Numbered from the stretch's first letter, positions 1 to 8,655 are shown. The stretch: DNA of 64,000 nt from DATGZX01 sp035296965 (GCA_035296965.1 DATGZX010000355.1:32989-96988); one strand, 5' to 3'. The notes: generated from the letters alone by a model not told the origin. Program-made: numbers and translations.

Positions 1-165
1 CTCCAGTTCCTCCAGGATCTCGCCGGATTGCTTCTGTTTCTCGGCAGCTCCCAACACCGCCTCCGCATAGATGCGCGCGACGCGTTGCGTGCCCACGTCA
101 ACGACTGTCTCTGTGCGTGCCGCGTCGTTGCCTGTCGATGAGTGCTGCTTTTCAGATTGACTCAT
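1..165 (-). CDS. atpH: ATP synthase F1 delta subunit, N-terminal part (runs off window)
   Basis: Only the first 55 codons lie in the window; the gene continues past the left edge. The translation begins MSQSEKQHSS and reaches an RVARIYAEAVLGAAEKQ stretch that matches the first helix of the delta (OSCP-like) subunit, which joins the F1 head to the Fo b-subunit stalk. The ATG at 165-163 lies 23 bp after the stop of atpF on the same strand, the usual atpF-atpH order. The first ~27 residues are polar and are an extension compared with typical delta subunits. Identification rests on this short stretch plus operon position. Confidence 0.85.
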   Translation of the reverse strand, partial: MSQSEKQHSSTGNDAARTETVVDVGTQRVARIYAEAVLGAAEKQKQSGEILEELE

Positions 166-188
166 GGCTGCCCGCTTGCTGCCTCGTG

Positions 189-869
189 CTATTTGCCGTT
201 GCCTGCGTGGCGGAGTTCACCGATCGCATCATCCACCAAACGCCGGTGGTCGTCCACGTTGAGCTGCCGGCGAATCGCCTTGGCCGACACCAGCGTGGCG
301 AGCTGGGCTGCTTGACTCCAGATCTGTTGCAGAGCCTGATCGCGGGCAAGGTCGATCTCGCGGTGCAAGCGCTCGCGCTCGGTCTGAATCTCCGCCCTGG
401 TCTTGGCGATCAAGTCATTCGTGCTGCGCTCGGCATCGCGCCGGGCAGCGTCGAGCATGTCACGGACCTTTTCTGCGGCCTGGTTCATCTCTGCTTGAAG
501 CTGCTCGCGAATCTTCTGAGCTTCGTCCCTGGCTCGTTGAGCGTCTTCCAGGGAGGAGCGGATGTTGTCCTCGCGTTTTTGCAGCCCCTCGAGCATCGGT
601 CCCCAGGCGAACTTGCGCAGGATGAAAAGCAACACGAGGAAGACGACAACTGTCCAGATAGCCAGATCGATCGATATCGCCATGATGCTGGAGGGCTTCT
701 CTTCCTGCTGCCCGTGGCTGGATTGGGCATTTGGGGCGTGCTCGCCTTCTGCTTGTTTTTCCCCAGGAGGCGCATCCTCCTTGGGCTCGTCCGCCGCGTG
801 AAGAGAGCGCACCATCATGGCGGAAAGGAGAACCAACCCCAGAGTTGCTACAAGACAACCGCGCCGCAT
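189..869 (-). CDS. atpF: ATP synthase Fo b subunit with N-terminal signal sequence
   Basis: 226 residues. The b subunit forms the peripheral stalk of the ATP synthase. Residues 67-86 are the expected membrane anchor (IWTVVVFLVLLFILRKF), followed by a long charged, coiled-coil-like helix ending in the delta-binding region. Ahead of that there is an additional hydrophobic segment (residues 5-20) ending in an AxA-like site before ADEPKED, so the protein looks like a preprotein with a polar 40-residue linker. Start ATG at 869 is chosen because GAGAGG lies just upstream; an open frame extends further upstream through atpE but has no matching sequence. Fourth gene of the atp operon. Confidence 0.93.
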   Translation of the reverse strand: MRRGCLVATLGLVLLSAMMVRSLHAADEPKEDAPPGEKQAEGEHAPNAQSSHGQQEEKPSSIMAISIDLAIWTVVVFLVLLFILRKFAWGPMLEGLQKREDNIRSSLEDAQRARDEAQKIREQLQAEMNQAAEKVRDMLDAARRDAERSTNDLIAKTRAEIQTERERLHREIDLARDQALQQIWSQAAQLATLVSAKAIRRQLNVDDHRRLVDDAIGELRHAGNGK

Positions 870-913
870 GACAACCTCTCGAATGCTGACTGGTTCTGAT
901 TGCCCGGTTTTGT

Positions 914-1237
914 TTAGAAACTGGAGGTAACCTTGCCGCCAATGAGGATGCACACGATCAAGGCAAAGAAGGTGGCCCCTTCCAGGAGAGCCGCGATGAC
1001 AATCATGGCAGTTTGGATCCTGCCGGCAATCTCCGGCTGGCGGGCCATGCTCTCGAGCGCGGCAGAACCAATGCGGCCAAAGCCGTAACCCGCGCCGATA
1101 ATTGCCAAAGCGGCGCCGAGGCCGCCGCCAATACTCGCGCCGGACAAGACGCTCGTATTCGGTGCCTGCGCCATCGCGGGAGTCGCGCAAAGCAAAAACA
1201 CTACTACTGCCAGGACAATCAATTGCAACTTGTTCAT
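914..1237 (-). CDS. atpE: ATP synthase Fo c subunit with N-terminal signal sequence
   Basis: 107 residues, longer than the usual 75-85, because residues 1-23 form a cleavable-looking signal peptide ending AMA-QA. The mature part has the two-helix hairpin: a glycine-rich first helix (GAALAIIGAGYGFG), the polar loop RQPE at 66-69, and the ion-binding carboxylate E86 in AALLEGATFF. There is no Gln in the first helix and no Ser after the Glu, so proton rather than sodium coupling is the better guess. AGGAG lies 10 nt before the ATG. Sits between atpB and atpF. Confidence 0.95.
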   Translation of the reverse strand: MNKLQLIVLAVVVFLLCATPAMAQAPNTSVLSGASIGGGLGAALAIIGAGYGFGRIGSAALESMARQPEIAGRIQTAMIVIAALLEGATFFALIVCILIGGKVTSSF

Positions 1238-1332
1238 GGAATCGTAACTCCTGCCAATCGCCTAGATACAAAACCTAGCCCGTCCGAGGCGGAGCAGGCA
1301 CTAGGTACGCCTTTAGTAAAATCCCTGTACCA

Positions 1333-2157
1333 TCAATGAGAGGGATGCATCGACATCCCCATGAATAGCGCGGTAAGAAATACAAAAATGTACGCCTGTA
1401 GGAAAGCCACGAATAATTCCAGCAGGCTCAGAGCAACTACACCCAGGACACTGGCCAATGTGACAACAGGCCAAAGGAGCGTGAATCCGTTCACACCAAC
1501 CATCACAATAAAGCCCAGGATGGTGGCCAGCACCATGTGCCCGGCGAACATGTTGGCAAAAAGTCGAACCGCCAGGACGAAGCTCTTGATCACCGTGCCG
1601 AACAATTCGATAACGAAAATTAGCAAGCCAATTATGAGCCGAGCCGGCAATGGAAGATCGAGGTGCGGCCACAAGGACTTAATGTAGTGCCAGCCTCCCA
1701 ATTTCATAATCCCGGCGGCATGCATCATAATGAAGCTGCAGACCGCAAGGGCGGCGGTGACGGAGATGCTGGCCGTTGGCGAACCAAGAAACGGGATCAT
1801 GCCCAATAGATTGCAGAACAGGATAAAAACAAAGAGCGTCCACAAAAAAGGCACGTAGCGATCCGCATCATGGTCGCCAAGGTTCGGCTTCGCGACCTCG
1901 TCGCGAATGAACGTCAGAAACGCTTCGAACGTGTTCCAGAAGGGACCCTTGGGCAGACCGCCCTTTTGCGCCCTCCGGCAAAGGGGGATAAAAATCACGA
2001 TGATGAGGAAGGCGGCGATCAATTCGAGAATCATGAACTTGGTGATGGGGTGCCCCGGAATGGGCTCCGGCAAGGAAAGGCTCCAACCCCCAAACAAGCG
2101 ATCAAAAATGTGCCAGTGCTGCGAGTCCTGGACGTGTTCGAATGGATTTGCCGCCAT
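1333..2157 (-). CDS. atpB: ATP synthase Fo a subunit
   Basis: 274 residues, several membrane helices. The subunit forms the proton half-channels against the c ring. The invariant arginine is present in the AVRLFANMFAGHMV motif, and the C-terminal helix LLELFVAFLQAYIFVFLTA is typical of the family. The N-terminal ~20 residues are polar (VQDSQHWHIFDRLFGG). Start ATG at 2157 follows GGAAGG at close spacing. Operon neighbours atpI-like upstream and atpE downstream confirm the call. Confidence 0.97.
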   Translation of the reverse strand: MAANPFEHVQDSQHWHIFDRLFGGWSLSLPEPIPGHPITKFMILELIAAFLIIVIFIPLCRRAQKGGLPKGPFWNTFEAFLTFIRDEVAKPNLGDHDADRYVPFLWTLFVFILFCNLLGMIPFLGSPTASISVTAALAVCSFIMMHAAGIMKLGGWHYIKSLWPHLDLPLPARLIIGLLIFVIELFGTVIKSFVLAVRLFANMFAGHMVLATILGFIVMVGVNGFTLLWPVVTLASVLGVVALSLLELFVAFLQAYIFVFLTALFMGMSMHPSH

Positions 2158-2232
2158 AGTCCTTCCAAACCTGCAGCCGTCTCAAGAATTCACTCGACTG
2201 ACACCCGATTCGCCGGCTCATCCGGACAAAGA

Positions 2233-2625
2233 TCATCCTTGCCGTTGGCTCGCAGCAGTGCGGCCTTTCAAAACCAGTGCCATCTCCAGGGCCAGCGTGA
2301 AGAGATAGCTCACCAGAACCCAAATCCAGAATCCCTGTTGCTCCTGGAAATAGGGAATCAAACTGTGCAAAGCAAGGGCGCCGGCCAAGACCACGAACAT
2401 GCGGACTCCCGTGCCGCCCAGCACCATCACGATCTGTTGATCGGGTGATTGTTCGAACGCCCAGGTTGCCCAAAGCATCGTCAGGCTCGTCGGGATCAGA
2501 CAAAGGAGCAAGGCGACGCCGCTGTACACGGCGGCAGCATCGCCCCAAAGGTGGCGGCTTGGGATCGCCACCAGGAGCCAGAAGATCAGAGACCCAACAA
2601 TAAGAATCCCAACGCGCCTCATCAT
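2233..2625 (-). CDS. atpI: AtpI-like four-helix membrane protein of the ATP synthase operon
   Basis: 130 residues starting MMRRVGILIV, with four hydrophobic segments (about residues 5-25, 35-55, 72-95, 99-120). Its size, topology and position directly before atpB fit the AtpI family, which assists c-ring assembly or Mg2+ supply in other bacteria. Sequence similarity to AtpI is weak by eye, so the name leans on position. The start codon overlaps the stop of the preceding small gene by 4 nt (ATGA at 2622-2625), implying translational coupling. Confidence 0.72.
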   Translation of the reverse strand: MMRRVGILIVGSLIFWLLVAIPSRHLWGDAAAVYSGVALLLCLIPTSLTMLWATWAFEQSPDQQIVMVLGGTGVRMFVVLAGALALHSLIPYFQEQQGFWIWVLVSYLFTLALEMALVLKGRTAASQRQG

Positions 2626-2864
2626 TCTTTTCCCTGGTCGCTCCCGGCTGAGCGATCCTGTTGATTCAGGAGAATGACCAAGTGGGCCAATCCGCCAAAC
2701 AGACCAAGGACTGCGCCGCTCACAGTCGCCCAAGGAGTCCAGTTGAGGTAGGTGTCGATGGCGATCCCAATCACAATGGGAACAACCATTTCCAGCCCCA
2801 CCTGGCCGAGGGCGAAATAAAAGCCCAGTTCCTTGTGGTCGGATTGGCCACCGGGCTTTGACAC
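2622..2864 (-). CDS. AtpZ-like small ATP synthase accessory protein
   Basis: 80 residues with two hydrophobic helices. The pattern ALGQVGLEMVVPIVIGIAID followed by WTPWATVSGAVLGLFGGL matches the AtpZ/F0F1-ATPase accessory family (two-helix proteins encoded first in many atp operons). Translation begins at a GTG (2864-2862) with GGGGA 7 nt upstream. First gene of the operon seen here; its stop overlaps the start of the atpI-like gene. Confidence 0.8.
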   Translation of the reverse strand: MSKPGGQSDHKELGFYFALGQVGLEMVVPIVIGIAIDTYLNWTPWATVSGAVLGLFGGLAHLVILLNQQDRSAGSDQGKE

Positions 2865-3027
2865 GTTGATTTCCCCACCTGGCGAGCCGTATTCGCACGC
2901 CGGCGTAACGTGTTCTGCGGAGATTAGGCTGGCAGCACGGAGGTATTCTCAGACCCCACTTTCGAAAGTCAACCTGAAATTCGTGTATTTTTTCACGAAG
3001 TCGGCAAGGCACTTCGCGGCCGCTCGG

Positions 3028-3138
3028 GAGCCTGCTGGGAAAGGGGTCCGACCCCTTCCACGAAGGGCGCTAGATCCCCAAGAAAGCTGGAAATCAGTGA
3101 AGCTTCGTAGGGGGTCAGACCCCTTTTTCAGCAGGCTC
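3028..3138. mobile_element. MITE-like element, copy 1 (111 bp)
   Basis: A 111-bp element whose ends are inverted copies beginning GAGCCTGCTG, followed by a GGGGTC-GACCCC run. A second copy of exactly the same length lies at 19033-19143, and the two are clearly homologous across their centres (AATCAGTGAAGCTTCGTAG and GGAATATCAGTGAAGCTT). In this copy the left terminal repeat has several mismatches. No coding capacity. Non-autonomous transposable element or REP-type sequence are the two readings. Confidence 0.85.
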
Positions 3139-3357
3139 CTTGGAGGCCAAGAAAAGGCCGATGCGACCTCGTTAACGCCGGGCGTGTGGCCTGATCAGGA
3201 ATAGTCTTTGAACTTCGGTGCTCGGCTCACGAGCTCGGGCGTAACTAGTGCAGCTTTGGCGCGGGCAGCAGGGGAGCAAATCGCGGCCGGAAAAACCGCC
3301 TATTCCGCCTGGCCTATTTTCCACAAAGGCTAGTGTTTGTGGCAATAAATTTTATAG

Positions 3358-3386
3358 TTGACAAGCACTTATGCATAGGTTATTAT
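3358..3386 (+). promoter_or_regulatory. Sigma-70-type promoter for the candidate small RNA
   Basis: TTGACA at 3358-3363, a 17-bp spacer, and TATTAT at 3381-3386: the best consensus-like promoter in the window. It lies in an A+T-rich stretch unlike its surroundings and points toward a set of hairpins and a rho-independent terminator with no open reading frame of note between them. Transcription would start near 3392-3394. Confidence 0.75.
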
Positions 3387-3387
3387 C

Positions 3388-3554
3388 AACCGCCGCGGAG
3401 GCGGTTATTAATCCACTACTGGAGAGTCATTCTCCTCGCCTTTGCCTGGGGCCTTCAGCAGCAGGTGCAGCGACCGTGCCACAAAACCCAATGCGGTCTC
3501 CTTTGGGTTATGAACTCTGACGGCAAGTCTCCACTAGGGGGGCTTGCCGTTTTT
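3388..3554 (+). ncRNA. Candidate small structured RNA (about 165 nt)
   Basis: Between the promoter at 3358-3386 and the terminator ending at 3554 there are four hairpins: 3388-3406 (7-bp stem, loop GCGGA), 3421-3435 (GGAGA/TCTCC), 3485-3509 (AACCCA/TGGGTT) and the terminator stem 3520-3550. No convincing reading frame spans them. It could be a free-standing sRNA or a terminated leader of the DUF4912 gene 230 bp downstream. It does not show the conserved motifs of SRP RNA, tmRNA or RNase P RNA that I could check by eye. Confidence 0.5.
3520..3554 (+). terminator. Rho-independent terminator
   Basis: ACGGCAAG at 3520-3527 pairs with CTTGCCGT at 3543-3550, immediately followed by a T run. Ends the candidate small RNA before the DUF4912 gene. 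Confidence 0.8.
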
Positions 3555-3783
3555 ATTTGGCCGTGGCCGCCGACTTCTATCCTGGTGCGAGTGGCAGCCC
3601 AACCGTCAAGCTTACCTCCTGCGGCCCAGGCTTTGTGGCCCACAATACGCCGGGCGTGTAGCAATTATCTGAACTCTCCCAGAAAGGGATTTCCGGGAGC
3701 CTTCTGCAACCGCATGGACGGTTCCCGTTGGCATCCTTCTTTCAGCGCACCCGGCTTGCCGGGCGCACGGGGAGTTTAATCGC

Positions 3784-4896
3784 ATGACTAAGCAAAAGCT
3801 GCTCGCCTGTACTAAAAAAGAATTGGTCGAGATGGCGCGCAAGAAGGGGATCGCAGGGTGGCGGGCCATGAGCAAGGATGAGCTGGTATCGGCCCTGAGC
3901 GAACCAGCCAGCAGCGACTCGAGCCGCCGGACTGCTACCCAGCGAAAAAGAAACCACCTGCGGACCCAGGTTGCCGCCGCCCGAAACACATCAGTTGGCT
4001 CGGCCGCGGAGGAACAGGTCGAACGCAGCAAGTATGACGTTGGCATCGCCACCAAAGACCTCTCGGCGAAAGTTCCCAAGGACTTGCCCGGCGGTTATGG
4101 CCGAGATCGCGTGGTTGTCATGGTGCGCGATCCTTACTGGCTGCACGCCTACTGGGAATTGACCCGCCATGCCGTCCAGCGCGCCGAAGCGGCCCTCGGC
4201 CAGGACTGGCACGGAGCCAAACCTATCCTGCGCTTGCTCGACGTCAGCAGCCGCGACTCCGCCAACTCCGCCGAGGCCATCGTTCGTGACATCGATATTC
4301 ATGGCGGCTGCAACAACTGGTATATCGACGTCGCCAATCCGCCAAGGTCGTACCGCGTCGATATCGGCTACCTGTCCAAGCGTGGCAAGTTTTACGTCCT
4401 GGCCCGCTCCAATGTGGTAAGCACCCCTCGGGCGGGCGTCAGCGACGTCATCGACGAAAACTGGGCCGACATTGATTCCAAGAATGCCGATCGCATTTAC
4501 GCCATGTCCGGCGGTTATGATCCGACGGCCAGCAGCCTCGAGCTGAAACAGCTGTTCGAGGAACGCCTACGGCGACCGCTCGGTTCCCCCGCGGTCAGCA
4601 GCTTCGGCTCAGGCTCGTGGCTGCCGGGCAAGGAACGACGTTTCTGGTTCCAGCTGGATGCCGAACTCATTGTCTATGGCGCCACCGACCCGCGCGCGCG
4701 CGTCACCCTCCAGGGCGAACCCGTGAAATTGCGCCCGGACGGCACCTTTACCATGCGTTTCAGCCTTCCCGACAGTCGACAGATCATCCCGGCCGTCGCC
4801 ACCTCGGCTGATGGCATCGAGGAACGAACCATCGTCTTGGCCGTGGAACGCAACACCAAGCAACTCGAGCCGATGATCCACGACGGCAACGAGTGA
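3784..4896 (+). CDS. DUF4912 protein with N-terminal SAP/Rho-N-like domain
   Basis: 370 residues. The first ~40 residues (TKKELVEMARKKGIAGWRAM, then SKDELVSAL) look like a SAP/Rho N-terminal helix-extended-loop-helix, a nucleic-acid-binding fold. Residues ~95-215 match DUF4912, with the hallmark VMVRDPYWLHAYWELT. The C-terminal part (residues 275-360) has a second domain with WFQLDAELIVYGATDP, typical of the longer members. Function is unknown in the literature I know of. ATG at 3784; a terminator follows at 4929-4955, so the gene is probably monocistronic. Confidence 0.85.
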   Translation: MTKQKLLACTKKELVEMARKKGIAGWRAMSKDELVSALSEPASSDSSRRTATQRKRNHLRTQVAAARNTSVGSAAEEQVERSKYDVGIATKDLSAKVPKDLPGGYGRDRVVVMVRDPYWLHAYWELTRHAVQRAEAALGQDWHGAKPILRLLDVSSRDSANSAEAIVRDIDIHGGCNNWYIDVANPPRSYRVDIGYLSKRGKFYVLARSNVVSTPRAGVSDVIDENWADIDSKNADRIYAMSGGYDPTASSLELKQLFEERLRRPLGSPAVSSFGSGSWLPGKERRFWFQLDAELIVYGATDPRARVTLQGEPVKLRPDGTFTMRFSLPDSRQIIPAVATSADGIEERTIVLAVERNTKQLEPMIHDGNE

Positions 4897-4928
4897 TGCG
4901 CCAGCCACCGCCACCGGATTTCAGCGAG

Positions 4929-4955
4929 GGCGGATCCTTACGGGTCCGCCTTTTT
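4929..4955 (+). terminator. Rho-independent terminator after the DUF4912 gene
   Basis: GGCGGA at 4929-4934 pairs with TCCGCC at 4945-4950 and is followed by TTTTT. Confidence 0.85.
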
Positions 4956-5088
4956 GCTGCGTCGCGGTTGCCCGCACGATGCCATGCTCCGCACGAAGAC
5001 CATTCCAGCAATCCCGATCGTTGCATAAAATAGTAGGTGTTGCTTGCCTTGATGGCCTGTCGAGCATTGCCTCGCGTTGAGGGTTTTC

Positions 5089-6147
5089 ATGTTAGACGAT
5101 TCCCTACGTTTTCTCAAAAACCTCCTCCAAACTCCCAGTCCCTCCGGTTTTGAAAGACCGGTGCAAGACATCGTCCGAGCCTGGGCTGAGCCGTATGCCG
5201 ATGAGGTGCGCACCGACCGTCACGGCAACGTCGTCGCCGCCGCGCACCCGGATGGCCAGCCGCGCATAATGCTGGCCGGTCACTGCGATCAGATCGGGCT
5301 GATGGTCCAGTACATCGATGACAATGGATTTCTGTATGTGCAGCCGATCGGCGGCTGGGACATGCAGATTCTTCTCGGCCAAAAGCTGACAGTGTGGACC
5401 CAGTCGGGGCCGGTTGCCGGCCTGGTCGCGCGTCGTGCGACTCATCTCCTCACGGCAGACGAACGCAACAAGGTGCCTCAGTTCACCGACATCTGGATCG
5501 ACACGGGCGTCAAGGACAAGGCGGAAGCAGAGCGATTAATCAAGCCCGGTGATCCCGTGACTCTCGAATTGGGCTATCGGGAACTCCGGAACAATCTGGC
5601 CAGCTCGCCGGGAATGGACGACAAGGTCGGCGTTTGGGCAGTCCAGGAGACGCTCCGGCTCTTGAAAGGCCGTCCACTCCAGGCGTCGGTCTTCTGCGTG
5701 TCCACGGTCCAGGAGGAGATCGGCTTGCGCGGTGCAACGACCAGCGCCTATGGCATTCACCCGGCCATCGGCATCGCGGTGGATGTCTGCCACGCCACCG
5801 ACACGCCTGGCAATGACAAGAAACAGGTAGGAGACGTGCGCGTGGGTGCCGGTCCCGTTCTTTTTCGCGGCCCCAACATCAATCCCCGAGTCTTCGACGC
5901 TTTGCAGAACGTGGCCCAGACGCACGCGATCCCCGTGCAAGTTCGTGGCTACCCGCGCGCTACGGGAACCGACGCCAACGTGATGCAGCTCAGCCGCGAT
6001 GGCGTCGCGACAGGTCTGATCGGCATCCCGAATCGCTACATGCACAGTCCGGTGGAAGTAGTCGGTTTGGACGATTTGGAGCACACGGCCCAATTGCTTG
6101 CCGAATTTTGCGCAGCTGCCACTCCGCAGATGGAATGGACTCCTTGA
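5089..6147 (+). CDS. M42 family metallopeptidase (aminopeptidase/endoglucanase-like)
   Basis: 352 residues. M42 enzymes are cytosolic, cobalt/zinc-dependent, large dodecameric aminopeptidases. The two-metal site is visible: LAGHCDQIGLMV (His and Asp), SSPGMDDKVGVW (bridging Asp), TVQEEIGLRG (catalytic Glu pair), IAVDVCHATD (Asp), and the last His in RYMHSPVEVVGLDDL. Length is normal. The start is taken at the ATG at 5089, 6-7 nt after GAGGG; an in-frame TTG four codons upstream is less likely. Stands alone between a terminator and a protease gene. Confidence 0.93.
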   Translation: MLDDSLRFLKNLLQTPSPSGFERPVQDIVRAWAEPYADEVRTDRHGNVVAAAHPDGQPRIMLAGHCDQIGLMVQYIDDNGFLYVQPIGGWDMQILLGQKLTVWTQSGPVAGLVARRATHLLTADERNKVPQFTDIWIDTGVKDKAEAERLIKPGDPVTLELGYRELRNNLASSPGMDDKVGVWAVQETLRLLKGRPLQASVFCVSTVQEEIGLRGATTSAYGIHPAIGIAVDVCHATDTPGNDKKQVGDVRVGAGPVLFRGPNINPRVFDALQNVAQTHAIPVQVRGYPRATGTDANVMQLSRDGVATGLIGIPNRYMHSPVEVVGLDDLEHTAQLLAEFCAAATPQMEWTP

Positions 6148-6246
6148 GCAAGCCTTTATCAGGCAAGCGGGTCACCTCGAGGCTTCTGCCATTGACTGGC
6201 AGGAGCGTATAGTGTACGTATATACACATATCCCTAAGCCGACACC

Positions 6247-6972
6247 GTGCGAATCATGCTTGACGATCTCTCAAGAGAGGAAGTGACCAGCGTTGTCGAC
6301 CGCGTCGTGGAGGAGCTGCTCCAGGCCGCAGGCGTCGAGTCTCCTCCCGTGGATGCGATCGGCGTGGCGCAGCATCATCTGGGCATGGTCGTCTGTCTCG
6401 ATCGTAGTCAGGCGCAACGTGGCAGGGCTCAACGTTCGGGGAAACGAAGGCAGATCGTTTTGCGCCCCGAGCCTACCCAGGAACGCCATCAATGGACAGT
6501 GGCTCACGAAATCGGCGAGCATCTCAAACCCCAGCTGCTGGAGCAGCTCGGCATTCAACCCGACCAGACGCGCGCGATGGCAGGCGAATCGCTCGCTAAT
6601 CTTTTCGCGTACCACCTCCTCGTGCCCAGCTGCTGGTTCAATGATGATGCCCCGGCGTTCGATTACGATGTGCTGAAGCTGAAAGAGCGTTTCTCCAGCG
6701 CTAGCCACGAAGTGATCGCCTGGCGGTTGCTCGATCTCCCCGCGCCTTGCATCATCACGATTCTCGACAACGACCATATCCACCGCCGGCGCAGCAACGC
6801 CTGGCAGGCGCGCCGCCAGTTGGAGCCAGCCGAGCAGAAGTGCCAGCAGTATGTCCACTACTATAGCCGGTCCCATGTTGTGCAGGAGGGAGCCTGGACC
6901 GTCCACGGTTGGCCCGTTCATCAGGCCGACTGGAAACGTGAAATCCTTCGCAGTAGCGTGTGTAATGAATGA
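6247..6972 (+). CDS. ImmA/IrrE family metallo-endopeptidase
   Basis: About 240 residues. The zinc motif HEIGEH appears in ERHQWTVAHEIGEHLKP, and the third-ligand helix follows in ESLANLFAYHLLVPS, both hallmarks of the ImmA/IrrE (COG2856) family, which cleaves repressors in mobile elements and in stress responses. The usual partner, an XRE-type repressor, is not encoded next to it, and no mobile element is evident, so its target is not known. The C-terminal third (residues 165-240) is not recognised. Start is GTG 6247 or ATG 6256; neither has a clear ribosome-binding site. Confidence 0.82.
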   Translation: MRIMLDDLSREEVTSVVDRVVEELLQAAGVESPPVDAIGVAQHHLGMVVCLDRSQAQRGRAQRSGKRRQIVLRPEPTQERHQWTVAHEIGEHLKPQLLEQLGIQPDQTRAMAGESLANLFAYHLLVPSCWFNDDAPAFDYDVLKLKERFSSASHEVIAWRLLDLPAPCIITILDNDHIHRRRSNAWQARRQLEPAEQKCQQYVHYYSRSHVVQEGAWTVHGWPVHQADWKREILRSSVCNE

Positions 6973-7404
6973 TTGGCCCACCACAATCGAACTGTGCAGT
7001 CATGGCCGGGGCATCCCAGGTAATCGAGTGCTCCTGGCGTCTTACGGGTTGGCCAGGTGAAAGCGCGCCCACACGTCCGCAGGCGTTTAGCTCGACGCAT
7101 TGAAAGCGTAAACATTCTCTGCCTAATGGCTTACGTTATGGTGGGCCCGGCTTGTCCATCCATCTCCTGTCACAACCTCGGCAAGGTGATTTTGGAGATG
7201 TTGGGCAATCTGCCTTTACAATCCCGCCACCGACAGCCAAGATGGGATAAGATTTGACAGTGGCAACTGCCGCCCCAGGCCGACCTTGAGGCCTTCCTCA
7301 TTTACCGGCCACACCACCACCCGCTACCGCGCTTTTGTAAACCTCGCATTTGCGAGGGTGTGGTGTTTGTTGTCGCTGGGACATTTTTCAGGAGCTGACC
7401 AGCC
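6973..7404. other. Intergenic stretch with one small hairpin
   Basis: No supported gene. A perfect CCTCGC/GCGAGG hairpin at 7342-7357 lies about 48 bp upstream of greA, in its probable leader. Short open frames here have no recognisable sequence and no ribosome-binding site. Confidence 0.5.
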
Positions 7405-7884
7405 ATGACGATCGAACGCATCCCGATGACCCGGGAGGGGTACGAGAAGCTGAAGGCCGACCTCGATCGCATGCAGAACTCGGAAATGATCGAAGTCGCC
7501 AAGCGCATCGCCGCCGCCCGGGAGCTTGGCGACCTCAGCGAAAATGCCGAATACCATGCGGCTCGTGAAGACCAGGGGATGCTGCAAGCCCGGATCGACG
7601 CTCTCAAGGACAAATTGAGCAGAGCTTATTTCGTCGATCGCAACCACCTGCCTGTTGACAGCGTCGCGTTTGGAGCACGCGTCCGCGTGAAGGACTTGGA
7701 CCTCGGCGAAGAGGAGACTTTTGAGCTTGTCGGAGCCGGGGAAGAGAATTACAACGACAACAAGATTCTGATCACCAGTCCGATTGCCCAGGGCCTTCTA
7801 GGCAAGAAGTGCGGCGACGTGGCCGAGATCAAGGTGCCCATGGGAACTGTCCGCTTTGAGATTGTCCAGATCTCCTTTTCTTGA
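7405..7884 (+). CDS. greA: Transcription elongation factor GreA
   Basis: 159 residues, full length for GreA. The factor enters the RNA polymerase secondary channel and stimulates transcript cleavage in stalled complexes. The N-terminal coiled coil carries the diagnostic ARELGDLSENAEYHAAREDQ motif, with the acidic tip residues D and E; the C-terminal FKBP-like domain reads ITSPIAQGLLGKKCGD, then AEIKVPMG. ATG at 7405 follows CAGGAGCTGACCAGCC, a good ribosome-binding site. Confidence 0.98.
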   Translation: MTIERIPMTREGYEKLKADLDRMQNSEMIEVAKRIAAARELGDLSENAEYHAAREDQGMLQARIDALKDKLSRAYFVDRNHLPVDSVAFGARVRVKDLDLGEEETFELVGAGEENYNDNKILITSPIAQGLLGKKCGDVAEIKVPMGTVRFEIVQISFS

Positions 7885-8133
7885 CCTTTGCTTTTTCAGA
7901 GCGCATTGAAAAACGGGGTTACCCATTTCAAGGCATCTTGAGGCCGGACCCCTCCTTCGACAAGCTCCGAGAACCGGGGCGCGCCGATCGGTTTTAGAGT
8001 TCTTGGATGGGCAAGCGAGCACGCATTTTCTGCGTTTGCATGGGAATTATCGTGCCCGACGCTTATACTAAGTGTAAAGTTTTGATGAGTATAACCCATG
8101 TGAGGCAGGGCCTTGCCTTCCCGGGAAGAACTC

Positions 8134-8655
8134 ATGAGTGATCCCCGTCTCAACAGTGTCCATCTCGAATTCCCGCGTCGCGAAGACTTCCGGCGCGCCC
8201 GCGAGGAACTTCTGGACGGACGCGGACTTCATACCCTTGCTGTAGAAAAGCATGAACTTGCCCACGGACTGGGAAAATCGCACACCTTCGTGGAGGCGGC
8301 GGCCGGCGGCAAACTCCCGGCCAGCGCCGAGCATTGGCTTGTCGACCATGAAGTCATCTACCCGTTGAAGGTCGGTGTCAACACGATCGGCAGGCTTCCC
8401 GACAACGACGTGGTGATTCAGGGTCCCTACGTATCCCGTCGGCATTGCGCCATCCTGGTCCACGCAGGCGACGGCTGCGAGCTCTACGACATCGCCTCGA
8501 AGAATGGGACGTTTATCAACGGATTGAAGCTCGACGGCCCGACTCACCTTGCCGTGGGCGACCAGATTCGCATGTGCGATCGTCAATTCGTCTTCATGTC
8601 CAAACACGGCCCACAGGGTGCCGGGCCTGCACACGAGAGCACCAAAGCAGAATAA
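8134..8655 (+). CDS. FHA-domain protein
   Basis: 173 residues. The C-terminal ~100 residues form a forkhead-associated domain, which binds phosphothreonine: NTIGRLPDNDV, YVSRRHCAIL and SKNGTFINGLKL supply the conserved G-R, S-R-H and N-G residues. The N-terminal 65 residues are not recognised. Start is taken at ATG 8134 after GGGAAGAA. No kinase is adjacent, but a transmembrane Ser/Thr kinase lies at 54512-56917. Followed after 27 bp by the DUF3500 gene on the same strand. Confidence 0.88.
   Translation: MSDPRLNSVHLEFPRREDFRRAREELLDGRGLHTLAVEKHELAHGLGKSHTFVEAAAGGKLPASAEHWLVDHEVIYPLKVGVNTIGRLPDNDVVIQGPYVSRRHCAILVHAGDGCELYDIASKNGTFINGLKLDGPTHLAVGDQIRMCDRQFVFMSKHGPQGAGPAHESTKAE

Noticed and set aside
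6247..6972. ImmA/IrrE protease as a sign of a prophage or integrative element
   Set aside because: No repressor, integrase, attachment repeats or phage genes lie nearby, so it is treated as a stand-alone chromosomal gene.
7057..7257. 66-codon frame upstream of greA
   Set aside because: No ribosome-binding site and no similarity; likely chance frame in an intergenic stretch.
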